Assembly (NCBI RefSeq): GCF_004342445.1
Contig: NZ_SLWW01000015.1
Location: 36,478 to 100,477, forward strand
From: Rhodovulum euryhalinum
GTDB lineage: Bacteria > Pseudomonadota > Alphaproteobacteria > Rhodobacterales > Rhodobacteraceae
Length of the DNA: 64,000 bases
Direction: 5' to 3'
Under the pieces are notes generated by a model, which saw only the letters and a list, made by a program, of their open reading frames with translations, did not search any database and was not told the DNA's origin. The position numbers were made by a program, and so were the translations under genes. Of the stretch, positions 10,736 through 20,405 are shown piece by piece. Position 1 is the first letter of the stretch; the number at the start of each line of letters is the position of its first letter.

Positions 10736-11650
10736 TCAGCGGATGCCCTGAGCCGACAGTTCGACCACCTGGGCGGCCTTGTCGGCGGTGATCAGGTTCG
10801 GCCCCGAGGGCACGTCGCCGCCCGGGATCAGCCCGTATTGTGCATGCAGGTTCAGGAACACGACCGGCAGGTAGCCTTGCAGGAACTGCTGCTGGTCGAT
10901 CGCGAAGGCGGCGTCGCCATCGGCCACCATCTGCAGGAACCCGGCCGACATGTCGAAGGTCGCGACGTTCACCTCGTCCCGGCCTGCGGCCTTGACCGCC
11001 TCGGCCGACGGCTCGCCCGCCAGCGACGCGCCCAGCGCCATCACCGTGTCGATGTCGGGGTCGGAGTCGAGGGCAGCGCGTACCTTGGCCGCGACCTCGG
11101 CTGGGTCGTTGGTGGTGGGCAGGACGGTCGTCTCTCCGCCGAAACCTTCGGCGAAGCCCTCGCAGCGCAGGTCGAGCGAGACATTGCCGACCTCGTGGTT
11201 CACGCAGATCGCCTTGGTGCCGCCCATCTCGGCCAGTCTGGCGCCCGCGGCCTTGCCCGCGTCGAACTCGTCCTGGCCGACATGCAGCAGCGCGCCCAGG
11301 CCCCTGGCGACATCCGCGCCCGAATTCATCGAGATCACCGGGATGCCGGCCGCGACCGCCCGTTCGATCGACGGGCCCAGCGCGTCGGCATCGGGAATCG
11401 AGACCACCAGCCCATCGGGTTCCTGGTTCACGGCGGCGTCGATGAGCTGGCCCATCGCGACCATGTCGAAGGTTTCCGGTGCGCGGTAGTCGACATTGGC
11501 GCCGGTATCGGCGGCGGCCTTGTCGACGCCGTTCTTGACCACCGACCAGAATGGATCGTTGGCCTGGCCATGGCTGACCACGATGATGTCGGCGGCAAAG
11601 GCCGGCGCGGCAATGGCGACCGCGGCCAGCGGTGCAAGGATGCGGTTCAT
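10736..11650 (-). CDS. sugar (inositol) ABC transporter periplasmic substrate-binding protein
   Basis: A 304-residue protein with a Sec signal peptide (short basic start, hydrophobic core, cleavage expected after AFA near residue 19), followed by a periplasmic-binding-protein type I fold (IIVVSHGQANDPFWSVVKNG, DGLVVSIPDAD, CVNHEVGN). It is the first gene of the long leftward transcript that runs through the transporter into iolG-C-D-E-B. Inositol is the most likely ligand given the operon, although related sugars cannot be excluded. Confidence 0.9.
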   Translation of the reverse strand: MNRILAPLAAVAIAAPAFAADIIVVSHGQANDPFWSVVKNGVDKAAADTGANVDYRAPETFDMVAMGQLIDAAVNQEPDGLVVSIPDADALGPSIERAVAAGIPVISMNSGADVARGLGALLHVGQDEFDAGKAAGARLAEMGGTKAICVNHEVGNVSLDLRCEGFAEGFGGETTVLPTTNDPAEVAAKVRAALDSDPDIDTVMALGASLAGEPSAEAVKAAGRDEVNVATFDMSAGFLQMVADGDAAFAIDQQQFLQGYLPVVFLNLHAQYGLIPGGDVPSGPNLITADKAAQVVELSAQGIR

Positions 11651-11745
11651 GTTGTCCTCCCTGATAGATCCCGGTCCGGCGGCGTACCGTCGGCCGACGC
11701 GAGTCCGTTCGTTGTCGAATCGAATTCATCGCGTGGAAAAATAAT

Positions 11746-11759
11746 GGAATTAAAATTCT
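11746..11759. promoter_or_regulatory. candidate IolR-type operator upstream of the inositol operon
   Basis: GGAA-TTAAAA-TTCT lies in an AT-rich patch about 95 bp upstream of the binding-protein ATG. It matches, with one mismatch, the GGAA-N6-TTCC motif reported for RpiR-type inositol repressors of rhizobia. Presence of the sequence is direct; function is inferred from the adjacent RpiR gene. Confidence 0.4.
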
Positions 11760-11780
11760 ATTTCTGTCAATCCAGCACGA

Positions 11781-12596
11781 TTAGTCCAGCATCTTCGCGC
11801 CAGAGGCGACTGCCAGCGTGGTGGCCAGCGCGAGCGTTGCAGACAGCGCGCGGAACGCGCCGAAGTCGACCTCGCGCACCATCAGGCTGATCGCGTCAAG
11901 CTGCATCAGGGGGCTGAGCGCGGTATCGGTGATCGCCACCACGGGCACGCCCCGGGCGGTGCAATGCTCGGCCAGGTCCACCGTTGCCGCGCTGTAGGGG
12001 GCGAAGGTGATGGCGATCAGCGCGTCGCCCTCGCGCACCGCGTGGCGCGCATCAAGGTTCGCGGTGCGGCTGTGCAGCATTGCGGGCCGCTCCATCTTTT
12101 CGAAGGCATAGGCCAGGTAGGCGGCGACCGGAAAGGCGCGCCTGAGCCCGGCCACATGCACCGTCCGCGCCTCGGAGATCACTTTCACCGCCCGGTCAAG
12201 CTGGCGTGAATCAACATTGGAAACAAGGGCTTCCAGAGATCTTGTCCCGGCCTCGGCGAATTCCGCCAGCAGCGCCGAGGGACTGCCCGCGCCACTGTCG
12301 CGCAGGCCCTTCAGCCGCTCGCGGTAATCGGGCCATGCCGCGGTGAGGCTGTCGCGGAACAGCTTCTGCATCTCGGAATAGCCCGAGAACCCCATGAGCT
12401 GGCAGAACCGCATCACCGCCGAGGGCTGCACGCCCGCTGCCGCCGCGATCTCGGCCACGGTCGAGACCGCGATCCGGTCGGTATGCGCGGCCAGGTATTC
12501 CGCGCATTGCCGCAGCCGCTTTGGCAGCCCCTCCTGGATCTCGAGCAGCCGATCGTGGAACCCCTCGACGCTGCGGGGGGCAGGGCGCTGGCGCAT
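11781..12596 (-). CDS. MurR/RpiR family transcriptional regulator, probable inositol repressor
   Basis: A 271-residue regulator with an N-terminal RpiR-type helix-turn-helix (VSTVAEIAAAAGVQPSAVMRF near residue 45-65) and a C-terminal SIS sugar-phosphate-binding domain (roughly residues 125-260). It sits between the ABC-iol operon and a divergent dehydrogenase gene, the expected place for the local repressor, called IolR in rhizobia. The inducer is probably a phosphorylated inositol-pathway intermediate; that part is inference. Confidence 0.85.
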   Translation of the reverse strand: MRQRPAPRSVEGFHDRLLEIQEGLPKRLRQCAEYLAAHTDRIAVSTVAEIAAAAGVQPSAVMRFCQLMGFSGYSEMQKLFRDSLTAAWPDYRERLKGLRDSGAGSPSALLAEFAEAGTRSLEALVSNVDSRQLDRAVKVISEARTVHVAGLRRAFPVAAYLAYAFEKMERPAMLHSRTANLDARHAVREGDALIAITFAPYSAATVDLAEHCTARGVPVVAITDTALSPLMQLDAISLMVREVDFGAFRALSATLALATTLAVASGAKMLD

Positions 12597-12648
12597 GGAG
12601 CCTCCAATCCGTGTTGACGGAACGATTGCGAAATATCATAGAAATGAT

Positions 12649-12662
12649 GGAACAAATAATCC
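12649..12662. promoter_or_regulatory. candidate operator between the RpiR gene and the Gfo/Idh gene
   Basis: GGAA-CAAATA-ATCC lies in the short divergent intergenic region, next to a second small inverted repeat, ATCAT-AGAA-ATGAT (12635-12648). Both resemble the candidate site in front of the inositol ABC operon. Presence is direct; regulatory use is inference. Confidence 0.3.
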
Positions 12663-12681
12663 ATCAAGGGAAGGGCCAACC

Positions 12682-13806
12682 ATGACGGCGCTGGGGATCG
12701 GGCTGATCGGCACGGGCTTCATGGGCAAGACGCATGCGCTGGCGTTCCGGTCGGTGCGCGCGGTGATGGGTGACGTGCCGGAGGTGCGGCTGGAGTGCCT
12801 GTGCGACACGCCCGCCGACAAGGCAGCCCGGTTCGCCGCGCAGTTCGGGTTCGTCCGCGCCACGGCCGACTGGCGCGAGATCGTGGCCGATCCCGCGATC
12901 GACATCGTGTCGATCACCACGCCGAACAACCTGCATGCGGAGATGGCGATCGCCGCGCTGCAGGCGGGCAAGCATGTCTGGTGCGAAAAGCCGATGGCGC
13001 TGACGCTGGCCGATGCGGAACGGATGGAGGCGGCCGCGCGCGCCGCGGGCCGGATCACGCTGGTCGGCTACAACTACCTGCACAACCCGGCGATCCTGCA
13101 TGCGAAACGTCTGGTCGGGGCGGGTCGGATCGGCCGCGTCGTGCATGTTCGCGGCTGGGTGGACGAGGATTACCAGGCCGATCCCGACCTTCCCTGGACC
13201 TGGCGCGCACGGCTGGCCGATGCGGGGCTGGGGGCGCTGGGCGATCTGGGCTGTCATCTCGTGTCGCTGGTCCTTGCCCTGGCGGGGCCGATCGAAAGCC
13301 TGATCGCCGACACCCAGATCGTGCATGCCGACCGTCCGCTGGCGGATGGGTCGGGCCGCGCTGCGGTCGAGAACGAGGACACCGCGACCGCGATCCTGCG
13401 GTTCGCGAACGGTGCGCAGGGGTCGATCTCGGCCTCGCGTTCGGCCTGGGGGCGCAAGAATCGGCTGGATGTCGAGGTGCACGGCACCAAGGGGATGATC
13501 GCCTTCGCGCAGGAGCGGATGAACGAGCTTCAGCTTTACGTCAACGAGGGACCGAAGGCCGAGCAGGGCTTTCGCACCATCCTGACCGGCCCCGAGCACG
13601 CGCCCTATGGCCGCTTCGTGCCCGCGCCCGGCCACCAGCTTGGCTTTCTGGATCTCAAGACCATAGAGGCGGCGGAACTCCTGCGTGCCATCGCGGGCGG
13701 GCGCGTGGCCCATCCCGGCTTCGCCCATGCCCTGGGGATCGAGCGCGTCATCCACGCCATCGCCCAAAGCGGGGCTGAGGGCGGCCGGCGGGTGACTCTC
13801 GGCTGA
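12682..13806 (+). CDS. Gfo/Idh/MocA family oxidoreductase
   Basis: A 374-residue NAD(P)-dependent dehydrogenase, longer than and distinct from IolG. It has the Rossmann motif GLIGTGFMGKTHA, the CEKPMAL motif near residue 100 and a GALGDLGCHLV segment in the substrate domain. The ATG at 12682 follows the purine-rich GGGAAGGG; earlier in-frame codons read through the divergent regulator start and are not used. Divergent from the inositol repressor, it probably oxidises an inositol stereoisomer or linked sugar, feeding the same pathway. The substrate cannot be read from sequence. Confidence 0.85.
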   Translation: MTALGIGLIGTGFMGKTHALAFRSVRAVMGDVPEVRLECLCDTPADKAARFAAQFGFVRATADWREIVADPAIDIVSITTPNNLHAEMAIAALQAGKHVWCEKPMALTLADAERMEAAARAAGRITLVGYNYLHNPAILHAKRLVGAGRIGRVVHVRGWVDEDYQADPDLPWTWRARLADAGLGALGDLGCHLVSLVLALAGPIESLIADTQIVHADRPLADGSGRAAVENEDTATAILRFANGAQGSISASRSAWGRKNRLDVEVHGTKGMIAFAQERMNELQLYVNEGPKAEQGFRTILTGPEHAPYGRFVPAPGHQLGFLDLKTIEAAELLRAIAGGRVAHPGFAHALGIERVIHAIAQSGAEGGRRVTLG

Positions 13807-13919
13807 AATCCGACCGCGTTTCGCGCCATGCGGGTGCTGCATGGCGGCATTTCCACGGTGGTCATTGTGCGGGTGCAGAAAACGTCTATCTCTCGGCCGC
13901 AACCCGATACTGGAGAGAT

Positions 13920-14141
13920 ATGATGTCCTTCGTGACCCATGCGTTCACGACCCGCGGCGGAGTCGCCGACAAACTTTCGCGGACGGCCAATGCCCTGCAT
14001 GGCTGGGCGCGGTTCTACGCCGCCCGTCGCGCCACCTTTCACGAACTGTCGGCGCTGAGCGATCGGGAACTCGACGATCTCGGCATCGGCCGCGGTGACA
14101 TCGCCCGCATCGCTGTCGAATCCGCGCGCCGGATCCGATAG
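13920..14141 (+). CDS. DUF1127 domain small protein
   Basis: A 73-residue basic protein with the DUF1127 core (LSALSDRELDDLGIGRGDIAR) at its C-terminus. A second ATG follows immediately at 13923. A GGAGAG-type ribosome site lies directly upstream. Short DUF1127 proteins are abundant in alphaproteobacteria; several modulate RNA turnover or phosphate and carbon metabolism through their Arg-rich helix. The particular role here is unknown. It is a single-gene unit between the dehydrogenase and tRNA-Gly. Confidence 0.85.
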   Translation: MMSFVTHAFTTRGGVADKLSRTANALHGWARFYAARRATFHELSALSDRELDDLGIGRGDIARIAVESARRIR

Positions 14142-14195
14142 GACGCCGACATCCGGCTTGACCGTCGCGCGGACGTGCCCTAGTCACGGACACAC

Positions 14196-14269
14196 GCGGG
14201 TATAGCTTAATGGTAAAGCCCCTGCCTTCCAAGCAGGCTATGTCGGTTCGATTCCGTCTACCCGCTCCA
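14196..14269 (+). tRNA. tRNA-Gly (anticodon TCC)
   Basis: The sequence folds into a complete cloverleaf: acceptor GCGGGTA paired with TACCCGC, anticodon stem CCTGC/GCAGG enclosing CTTCCAA, a GGTTCGATTCC T-arm and an encoded CCA end. The anticodon TCC decodes GGA/GGG glycine codons. Confidence 0.97.
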
Positions 14270-14375
14270 GCCCCGTCCCGCCCCTGGCCGTCCCCGGCGC
14301 CGTGAAATCGGCGCCTGCGGCTTGTTGTCCCTGCCGTCCGGCCCTACAACACCCCGGAACAAGCAGGAGCGAACG

Positions 14376-16169
14376 ATGCCCCCAAGGGCGAAGCTGGACG
14401 AAGAGCGCGCGAAATCGAAGCGGATCGGGGCGCTCAAGGCGCTTTGGCCCTTCGTCACGCCCTACAAGGGGATGCTGGGCGCCGCGTTGACGGTGCTGGT
14501 GCTGACGGCAGCGGTGTCGCTGGTCCTGCCCGTGGCGGTGCGCCGCGTGGTGGATGCGTTCGAGACCGAGGCCGCTGCCCTTCTGGACAGCTATTTCGCG
14601 GCGGCGCTGGCCATTGCGGGGCTGCTCGCACTGGGTACGGCGCTGCGCTATTACCTTGTCACCCGGCTGGGCGAACGGGTGGTGGCCGACATCCGCACCG
14701 CCGTCTTCGACCGCATGATCGGGATGAGCCCCGCCTTCTACGAACGGACCATGACCGGCGAGGTGCTTAGCCGGATCACCACCGACACCACGCTGATCCT
14801 GTCGGTGATCGGGTCTTCGGTGTCGGTGGCGCTGCGCAACGTGCTGATCTTTTTCGGCGGGCTGGTGCTGATGCTGGCCACCTCGGCCAAGCTGACCAGC
14901 GCGGTGCTGGTCCTTGTTCCCGCGGTGATCGTGCCGATCGTACTGCTGGGCCGGAGGCTGCGGCGGTTGTCGCGCGAGAATCAGGACTGGATCGCGGTGT
15001 CGTCCGGCAACGCCTCCGAGGCGTTGCTGTCGGTGCAGACGGTGCAGGCCTTCACCCACGAGGCGGCCAGCCGCAGCACCTTTCACGACGTGACCGAGAA
15101 AAGCTTTGTCGCCGCGAAACAGCGGATCGGCACGCGCGCGGTAATGACCGTGATCGTGATCTTCCTGGTCTTCGCGGGCATCGTCGGCGTGCTGTGGGTG
15201 GGCGCGCGGGACGTGCGCGCCGACGCGATGACGGTGGGTGAACTTGTCCAGTTCGTGATCTACTCGGTGATGGTCGCGGGCGCCGTGGGCGCGATGACCG
15301 AGGTCTGGGGCGAGTTGCAGCGCGCTGCGGGGGCAACCGAACGCCTGGTGGAACTGCTGACCGCCGAGGACAGCGTCAATGACCCCGCGCGCCCCGTGGC
15401 GCTGCCCGCGCGCATCCGTGGCGACATCCGGTTCGACAGCGTGCTTTTCCACTATCCCTCGCGCCCGGGCATCGCGGCGCTTGACGGGGTGAACCTGCAT
15501 GTGCGGCCGGGCGAGACCGTGGCGCTGGTCGGTCCCTCGGGGGCGGGAAAATCCACGATCATCCAGCTTCTGCTGCGGTTCTACGATCCGCAGGGAGGGC
15601 GCATCCTGCTGGATGGGGTGGATCTGCGCGACACCACGCGGGCCACTTTCCGCCACCACATCGCGCTGGTGCCGCAGGACCCGGTGATCTTTGCCGCCAC
15701 CGCGCGCGAGAATATCCGTTTCGGCCGGCCCGAGGCGACCGATGCCGAGGTCGAGGCCGCCGCCCGGGCTGCGGCTGCGCACGATTTCCTGACCGCGCTG
15801 CCCGATGGCTATGAGACCTATGTGGGCGAACGCGGCATCATGCTGTCGGGCGGGCAGAAGCAGCGCATCGCCATCGCCCGCGCGATCCTGCGCGACGCGC
15901 CGGTCCTGCTGCTGGACGAGGCGACCTCGGCGCTGGATGCGGAATCCGAACGCGCCGTCCAGCACGCGGTCGATGAATTGGCGGCAACGCGCACCACGCT
16001 GATCGTGGCGCACCGGCTGGCCACGGTGAAGAAGGCCGACCGCATCCTCGTGTTTGATGCGGGCCGGGTTGTCGCCGAGGGCACGCATGAGGCGCTGGTC
16101 GCCCAGGGCGGGCTTTACGCGCGCCTTGCCCGGCTGCAATTCACCGATGGCATCGAAAGCGCGGCCTGA
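14376..16169 (+). CDS. ABC transporter, fused transmembrane and ATP-binding domains (MsbA-like exporter)
   Basis: A 597-residue half-transporter. An N-terminal six-helix exporter domain (about residues 30-320) is followed by an ATPase with Walker A GPSGAGKST, signature LSGGQKQR and Walker B VLLLDEATSALD followed by the H-loop region IVAHRL. The ATG at 14376 has a good ribosome site (AGGAGCGA). It works as a homodimer in the inner membrane. Lipid or drug export is typical of this group; the exact cargo cannot be told. It stands alone after tRNA-Gly. Confidence 0.9.
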   Translation: MPPRAKLDEERAKSKRIGALKALWPFVTPYKGMLGAALTVLVLTAAVSLVLPVAVRRVVDAFETEAAALLDSYFAAALAIAGLLALGTALRYYLVTRLGERVVADIRTAVFDRMIGMSPAFYERTMTGEVLSRITTDTTLILSVIGSSVSVALRNVLIFFGGLVLMLATSAKLTSAVLVLVPAVIVPIVLLGRRLRRLSRENQDWIAVSSGNASEALLSVQTVQAFTHEAASRSTFHDVTEKSFVAAKQRIGTRAVMTVIVIFLVFAGIVGVLWVGARDVRADAMTVGELVQFVIYSVMVAGAVGAMTEVWGELQRAAGATERLVELLTAEDSVNDPARPVALPARIRGDIRFDSVLFHYPSRPGIAALDGVNLHVRPGETVALVGPSGAGKSTIIQLLLRFYDPQGGRILLDGVDLRDTTRATFRHHIALVPQDPVIFAATARENIRFGRPEATDAEVEAAARAAAAHDFLTALPDGYETYVGERGIMLSGGQKQRIAIARAILRDAPVLLLDEATSALDAESERAVQHAVDELAATRTTLIVAHRLATVKKADRILVFDAGRVVAEGTHEALVAQGGLYARLARLQFTDGIESAA

Positions 16170-16250
16170 GCCGCGGCGTTTTCGTTTGCTTGTTGCAGAA
16201 CCCGGTCTAGGCTGCGGCATCGTTAACGATTGTCGCGGAGGACGACAGAG

Positions 16251-16679
16251 ATGGGTTTGTGGAAATTCATGAAGAACGCGGGCAAGAAGCTCAGCGGCCG
16301 CGCCGAGGCCGCCGAGGCCCCCAGCGCCGAGGAACTGAGCAAGGAGATCGCCGATCTCGGCCTTGATGCCGAGGGACTGGAGATCGAGGTCGAGGGCGAC
16401 AAGGTCAAGGTCAAGGGCACGCCAAAGAGCCAGGAGGCCAAGGAAAAGGTCATGCTGGCGGTCGGCAACATCGACGGCGTGGCCGAGGTCGAGGACGAGG
16501 CTGGCGGTGCCGATCCTGTTTTCCACACTGTCGTCAAGGGCGACAGCCTGTGGAAGATCGCCGAGAAGACCCTGGGCAACGGCGCCCGCTACACCGAGAT
16601 CTTCGAGGCCAACAAGCCGATGCTGACCGATCCCGACAAGATCTATCCCGGCCAGGTGCTGCGCATCCCGCAGGACTGA
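16251..16679 (+). CDS. BON and LysM domain protein (Kbp/YgaU-like)
   Basis: A 142-residue protein with an N-terminal amphipathic stretch, a BON domain (about residues 30-85, GDKVKVKGTPKSQEAKEK) and a C-terminal LysM domain (about 92-140, VKGDSLWKIAEKTLGNG, YPGQVLRIPQD). This is the architecture and length of E. coli Kbp (YgaU), a cytosolic potassium-binding protein linked to growth at high K+. The ATG at 16251 follows GGAGGA. No signal peptide is visible, agreeing with a cytoplasmic location. K+ binding is inferred from the family. Confidence 0.88.
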   Translation: MGLWKFMKNAGKKLSGRAEAAEAPSAEELSKEIADLGLDAEGLEIEVEGDKVKVKGTPKSQEAKEKVMLAVGNIDGVAEVEDEAGGADPVFHTVVKGDSLWKIAEKTLGNGARYTEIFEANKPMLTDPDKIYPGQVLRIPQD

Positions 16680-16817
16680 GGGCAAGAACCGTCCGCCGTT
16701 TGACGTCGCGTTGACGGTGTCGCGCGACATCTTGCGGCGAACGGATTTTGCGGCCATCCTCACCTTCCGACAGGGAGAAGAGGGACCGGCAGGAACGGTT
16801 CCCTGGGAGGAGCGACG

Positions 16818-18713
16818 ATGGCAGCCTATGCCTCACGCGCCGATCGCGACGCGATCGAGGCCGAGTCCGTCTGGAACGACCGCCAGCTGCCGCGGAGCAT
16901 CCACGAATTCGTGAGCGCGACCGCCAGGGCACATCCTTCCCGCCCGGCGCTGTCGTTCCAGTTGTTGTCCGATCCCGGGGCTCCTGCCGAAACGCTGAGT
17001 TGGCGCGAGCTTCACGCCCGCGTTACCCAGGCGGCGAACCTTTTCCGCCGTCTCGGCGTGCAACAGGACGACGTCATCGCCTATATCCTGCCCAACTGCA
17101 CCGAGACGGCGGTGACGTTGCTGGGCGGCGCCGTGGCCGGGATCGTCAACCCGATCAACCCGCTTCTCGAGGCCGAACAGATCGCCGCGATCCTGCGCGA
17201 GACCGGGGCCAAGGTTGTGGTCACGCTGAGGACGTTCCCCAAGACCGATGTGGGCCAGAAGGTCGCCGAGGCGGTGCGCCACGCGCCCTGCGTGGACACG
17301 GTGCTCGAAGTGGACCTGCTGCGCTATCTGACCGGGATCAAGAGGCTGATCGTGCCGCTGATCCGGCCCAAGAACCCCGACAACCACCACGCCGACCTGA
17401 TGGATTTCCACAAGGAACTGGCGAAGGAACGCGCCGACGGGCTGGACTTTGCCGACCACACCGAGGACCGGATCGCCGCGCTGTTCCACACCGGCGGCAC
17501 CACGGGGATGCCCAAGATCGCCCGGCACACGGTTTCGGGGATGGTCTATAACGGCTGGCTGGGCCATCGTCTGCTGTTCTCGGAACAGGACACGCTGATC
17601 TGCCCCTTGCCGCTTTTTCATGTCTTTGCGGCCTATCCGGTGCTGATGTCGGTGATCGCCGCGGGCGCGCATGTCGTGCTGCCCACGCCCGCGGGCTATC
17701 GGGGCGACGGTGTCTTCGACAATTTCTGGAAGCTGATCGAGCGTTGGGGTGTGACCTTCGTCATTACCGTGCCCACCGCCATCGCCGCGCTGATGCAGCG
17801 CAAGGTGGACGCCGATGTCTCGACCCTGCGCTACGCGTTCTCGGGCTCGGCGCCGTTGCCCATCGAGCTTTACAACCGCTTTGAAAAGGCCACCGGCGTC
17901 ACGATCTGCGAGGGCTACGGGCTGACCGAGGCGACCTGCCTCGTGTCGATCAACCCGCCGGACGGGGCCAAGAAGATCGGCTCGGTCGGGTTGCCGTTTC
18001 CCTATACCCAGGTGCGCATCCTGAAATGCGATGCCGAGGGCAACGTGATCGCCGAATGTGACATCGACGAGGTGGGCGAGATCTGCGTGGCCAATCCCGG
18101 CGTGCTCGCGGGGGCGACCTATACGGATGCGTCCAAGAACCTTGGGCTCTACGCCGACGGCCAGTTCCTGCGTACCGGCGATCTGGGCCGGTTCGACGCC
18201 GATGGCTATCTCTACATCACCGGCCGCGCCAAGGACATCATCATCCGGGGCGGCCACAATATCGACCCCGCCGAGATCGAGCAGGCGCTGGCCGGCCACC
18301 GCGACGTGGCCTTCGTGGGTGCCATCGGCCAGCCCGACGCCTTTGCGGGCGAACTGCCCTGTGCCTATGTGGAACTGGTGCAGGGTGCGACCGCCACGCC
18401 CGAGGACCTGCTGGACTATGCCCGCGTCCATATCCACGAACGTGCCGCGATCCCCAAGCATGTCGAGATCCTGGACGAACTGCCCAAGACCGCGGTCGGC
18501 AAGGTGTTCAAGCCAGACCTCAGGAAGCGCGCGATCCAGCGGGTCTATGATGCCGCGCTGTCCGAGGCGGGGCTGGCCGTACGGGTCGCCGAGGTGGTCG
18601 AGGACCGCAAGCGCGGCCTCGTCGCCCATCTCGAACGGCAGGGGGGCGAAGACGACGCGGCGGTGCGCCATGTGCTTGGCAATTTTACCGCGCCGTGGGA
18701 ATGGAGGCAGTGA
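16818..18713 (+). CDS. AMP-forming acyl-CoA synthetase
   Basis: A 631-residue adenylate-forming enzyme that activates a fatty or other carboxylic acid as its acyl-AMP and then its CoA thioester. Family motifs are clear: the P-loop TGGTTGMPK near residue 230, YGLTEATC near 370, the hinge GRAKDIIIRGGHNIDP near 470 and the catalytic lysine in KTAVGKVFKPD near 560. A GGGAGGAG ribosome site precedes the ATG. The acid used (chain length, aromatic or not) cannot be deduced. No other beta-oxidation gene is nearby. Confidence 0.88.
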   Translation: MAAYASRADRDAIEAESVWNDRQLPRSIHEFVSATARAHPSRPALSFQLLSDPGAPAETLSWRELHARVTQAANLFRRLGVQQDDVIAYILPNCTETAVTLLGGAVAGIVNPINPLLEAEQIAAILRETGAKVVVTLRTFPKTDVGQKVAEAVRHAPCVDTVLEVDLLRYLTGIKRLIVPLIRPKNPDNHHADLMDFHKELAKERADGLDFADHTEDRIAALFHTGGTTGMPKIARHTVSGMVYNGWLGHRLLFSEQDTLICPLPLFHVFAAYPVLMSVIAAGAHVVLPTPAGYRGDGVFDNFWKLIERWGVTFVITVPTAIAALMQRKVDADVSTLRYAFSGSAPLPIELYNRFEKATGVTICEGYGLTEATCLVSINPPDGAKKIGSVGLPFPYTQVRILKCDAEGNVIAECDIDEVGEICVANPGVLAGATYTDASKNLGLYADGQFLRTGDLGRFDADGYLYITGRAKDIIIRGGHNIDPAEIEQALAGHRDVAFVGAIGQPDAFAGELPCAYVELVQGATATPEDLLDYARVHIHERAAIPKHVEILDELPKTAVGKVFKPDLRKRAIQRVYDAALSEAGLAVRVAEVVEDRKRGLVAHLERQGGEDDAAVRHVLGNFTAPWEWRQ

Positions 18714-18818
18714 GGCCCGCGCCAAAGCTGCAACGCTAGCGGCCCGTGCACGCGAAACTCGCACGGATCGGGTGCGCGTGACAACATCAAGGGGATCGGT
18801 CTTTGCCGGGTGCCGCAA

Positions 18819-18893
18819 TGGTGCCGCAGGGGAGGATTGAACTCCCGACCTCACCCTTACCAAGGGTGCGCTCTACCACTGAGCTACTGCGGC
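18819..18893 (-). tRNA. tRNA-Thr (anticodon GGT)
   Basis: On the minus strand the gene forms a standard cloverleaf: acceptor GCCGCAG/CTGCGGC, anticodon stem CACCC/GGGTG around TTGGTAA, T-arm GGGAGTTCAATCCTCCC and an encoded CCA. Anticodon GGT reads ACC/ACU threonine codons. Confidence 0.97.
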
Positions 18894-18981
18894 CGTCGCG
18901 TGGGCGGCTGATTAGACGCAATCGGGTTCCGACGCAAGCGCTATCTGGACGCTTTTTGGCCCCTGCGGTAGAGAGGGTTCC

Positions 18982-19137
18982 ATGAACGGAAAATCCCCGA
19001 AAACGGGTGCGGACAAGGCGGCTGCGCCGCGCGAGGACCGCCTCAAGCAGGCGCTCAAGGCGAACCTCGCCCGGCGCAAGGCGCAGGCGCGGGCCCGCGG
19101 TGCCGCCAGCGCCGCCGGGCAGAAAGAGCAGGGCTGA
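18982..19137 (+). CDS. small basic protein upstream of murA
   Basis: A 51-residue, strongly charged peptide rich in Lys, Arg and Ala ([19 protein letters not shown]), without membrane segment or known motif. It starts with ATG at 18982, and its TGA overlaps the murA ATG (19137), implying translational coupling. A similar short gene directly before murA is common in this group of bacteria. Its function is unknown. Confidence 0.7.
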   Translation: MNGKSPKTGADKAAAPREDRLKQALKANLARRKAQARARGAASAAGQKEQG

Positions 19138-20405
19138 TGGACCAGATACTGATCCGGGGGGGCGGGCCCCTTCATGGCGACATTCCCATCGCGGGGGCCA
19201 AGAACGCCTGCCTGGCGCTCATGCCCGCGACGCTGTTGACCGATGCGCCGCTGACGCTGACAAACACGCCCCGACTGTCGGACATCCGCACCATGACAAC
19301 GCTGTTGCAGTCGCTGGGCGCCGAGGTTTCGGCGCTGCACCGGGGCAAGGTGCTGGCGCTGTCGTCGCACGACCTGACCGGCACCCGGGCGGACTATGAC
19401 ATCGTGCGCAAGATGCGCGCCTCGATCCTGGTGCTTGGGCCGCTGCTGGCGCGCTGCGGGCAGGCGCAGGTCTCGTTGCCCGGCGGCTGCGCGATCGGCG
19501 CGCGGCCCGTGGACCTGCACCTTGGCGCGCTCGAGGCGCTGGGGGCCGTGCTCGATCTGCGCGATGGCTATGTGCATGCCAAGGCGCCTGGGGGGCTGAA
19601 AGGCGCGGTGGTCGCGTTTCCCAAGGTCTCGGTCGGCGCCACCGAGAACGTGCTGATGGCGGCGACGCTGGCACGTGGCACCACGGTGCTGAAGAACGCC
19701 GCGCGCGAGCCCGAGATCGTCGATCTTGCCCGCTGCCTGCGCGCGATGGGGGCGCAGATCGACGGCGAGGGCACCGATACAATCACCATCGACGGCGTGG
19801 CGGCGCTAGGGGGCGCCACCCACCAGGTGGTGACCGACAGGATCGAGCTGGGCACCTACATGCTGGCCCCCGCGATCACCGGGGGCGAGGTGACCTGCCT
19901 CGGCGGGCGGCTGGAACTGGTGCGGGCCTTTGCCGACAAGCTGGAAGAGGCGGGGGTCTCTTGCGAGCAGACCGAACGCGGCATCCGCGTCGTCCGCCGG
20001 AACGACCGGGTGAACGCGGTCAATGTCCGGACCGAGGCGTTTCCGGGCTTTCCCACCGACCTTCAGGCGCAGATGATGGCGCTCTTGTGCACCGCCGAAG
20101 GCGTCAGTGAACTGGAAGAGACGATCTTCGAGAACCGCTTCATGCATGCGCCCGAACTGGTGCGGATGGGCGCGCGGATCGAGGTTCAGGGCGGCACCGC
20201 CCGGGTGACGGGGATAGAACGGCTGAAGGGCGCGCCGGTGATGGCGACCGACCTGCGGGCCAGCGTGTCGCTGATCCTTGCCGCGCTGGCGGCCGAGGGC
20301 GAGACGGTGGTCAGCCGCGTCTACCATCTGGACCGCGGCTACGAGAAGGTGGAACAGAAACTCGGCGCCTGCGGCGCCCATATCGAGAGGGTGGGGGGGC
20401 AATGA
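19137..20405 (+). CDS. murA: UDP-N-acetylglucosamine 1-carboxyvinyltransferase MurA
   Basis: A 422-residue cytoplasmic enzyme catalysing the first committed step of peptidoglycan synthesis, transfer of enolpyruvate from PEP to UDP-GlcNAc. Lys22-Asn23 lie in IAGAKNA, and the catalytic, fosfomycin-reactive cysteine is Cys118 in the [14 protein letters not shown] loop. Length is normal. It overlaps the small gene before it and the DUF2948 gene after it by a few bases each, so the three are one operon. Confidence 0.97.
   Translation: MDQILIRGGGPLHGDIPIAGAKNACLALMPATLLTDAPLTLTNTPRLSDIRTMTTLLQSLGAEVSALHRGKVLALSSHDLTGTRADYDIVRKMRASILVLGPLLARCGQAQVSLPGGCAIGARPVDLHLGALEALGAVLDLRDGYVHAKAPGGLKGAVVAFPKVSVGATENVLMAATLARGTTVLKNAAREPEIVDLARCLRAMGAQIDGEGTDTITIDGVAALGGATHQVVTDRIELGTYMLAPAITGGEVTCLGGRLELVRAFADKLEEAGVSCEQTERGIRVVRRNDRVNAVNVRTEAFPGFPTDLQAQMMALLCTAEGVSELEETIFENRFMHAPELVRMGARIEVQGGTARVTGIERLKGAPVMATDLRASVSLILAALAAEGETVVSRVYHLDRGYEKVEQKLGACGAHIERVGGQ

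Noticed and set aside
14238..16763. 841-codon minus-strand frame opposite the ABC exporter
   Set aside because: Antisense shadow; the plus strand carries clear ABC motifs throughout.
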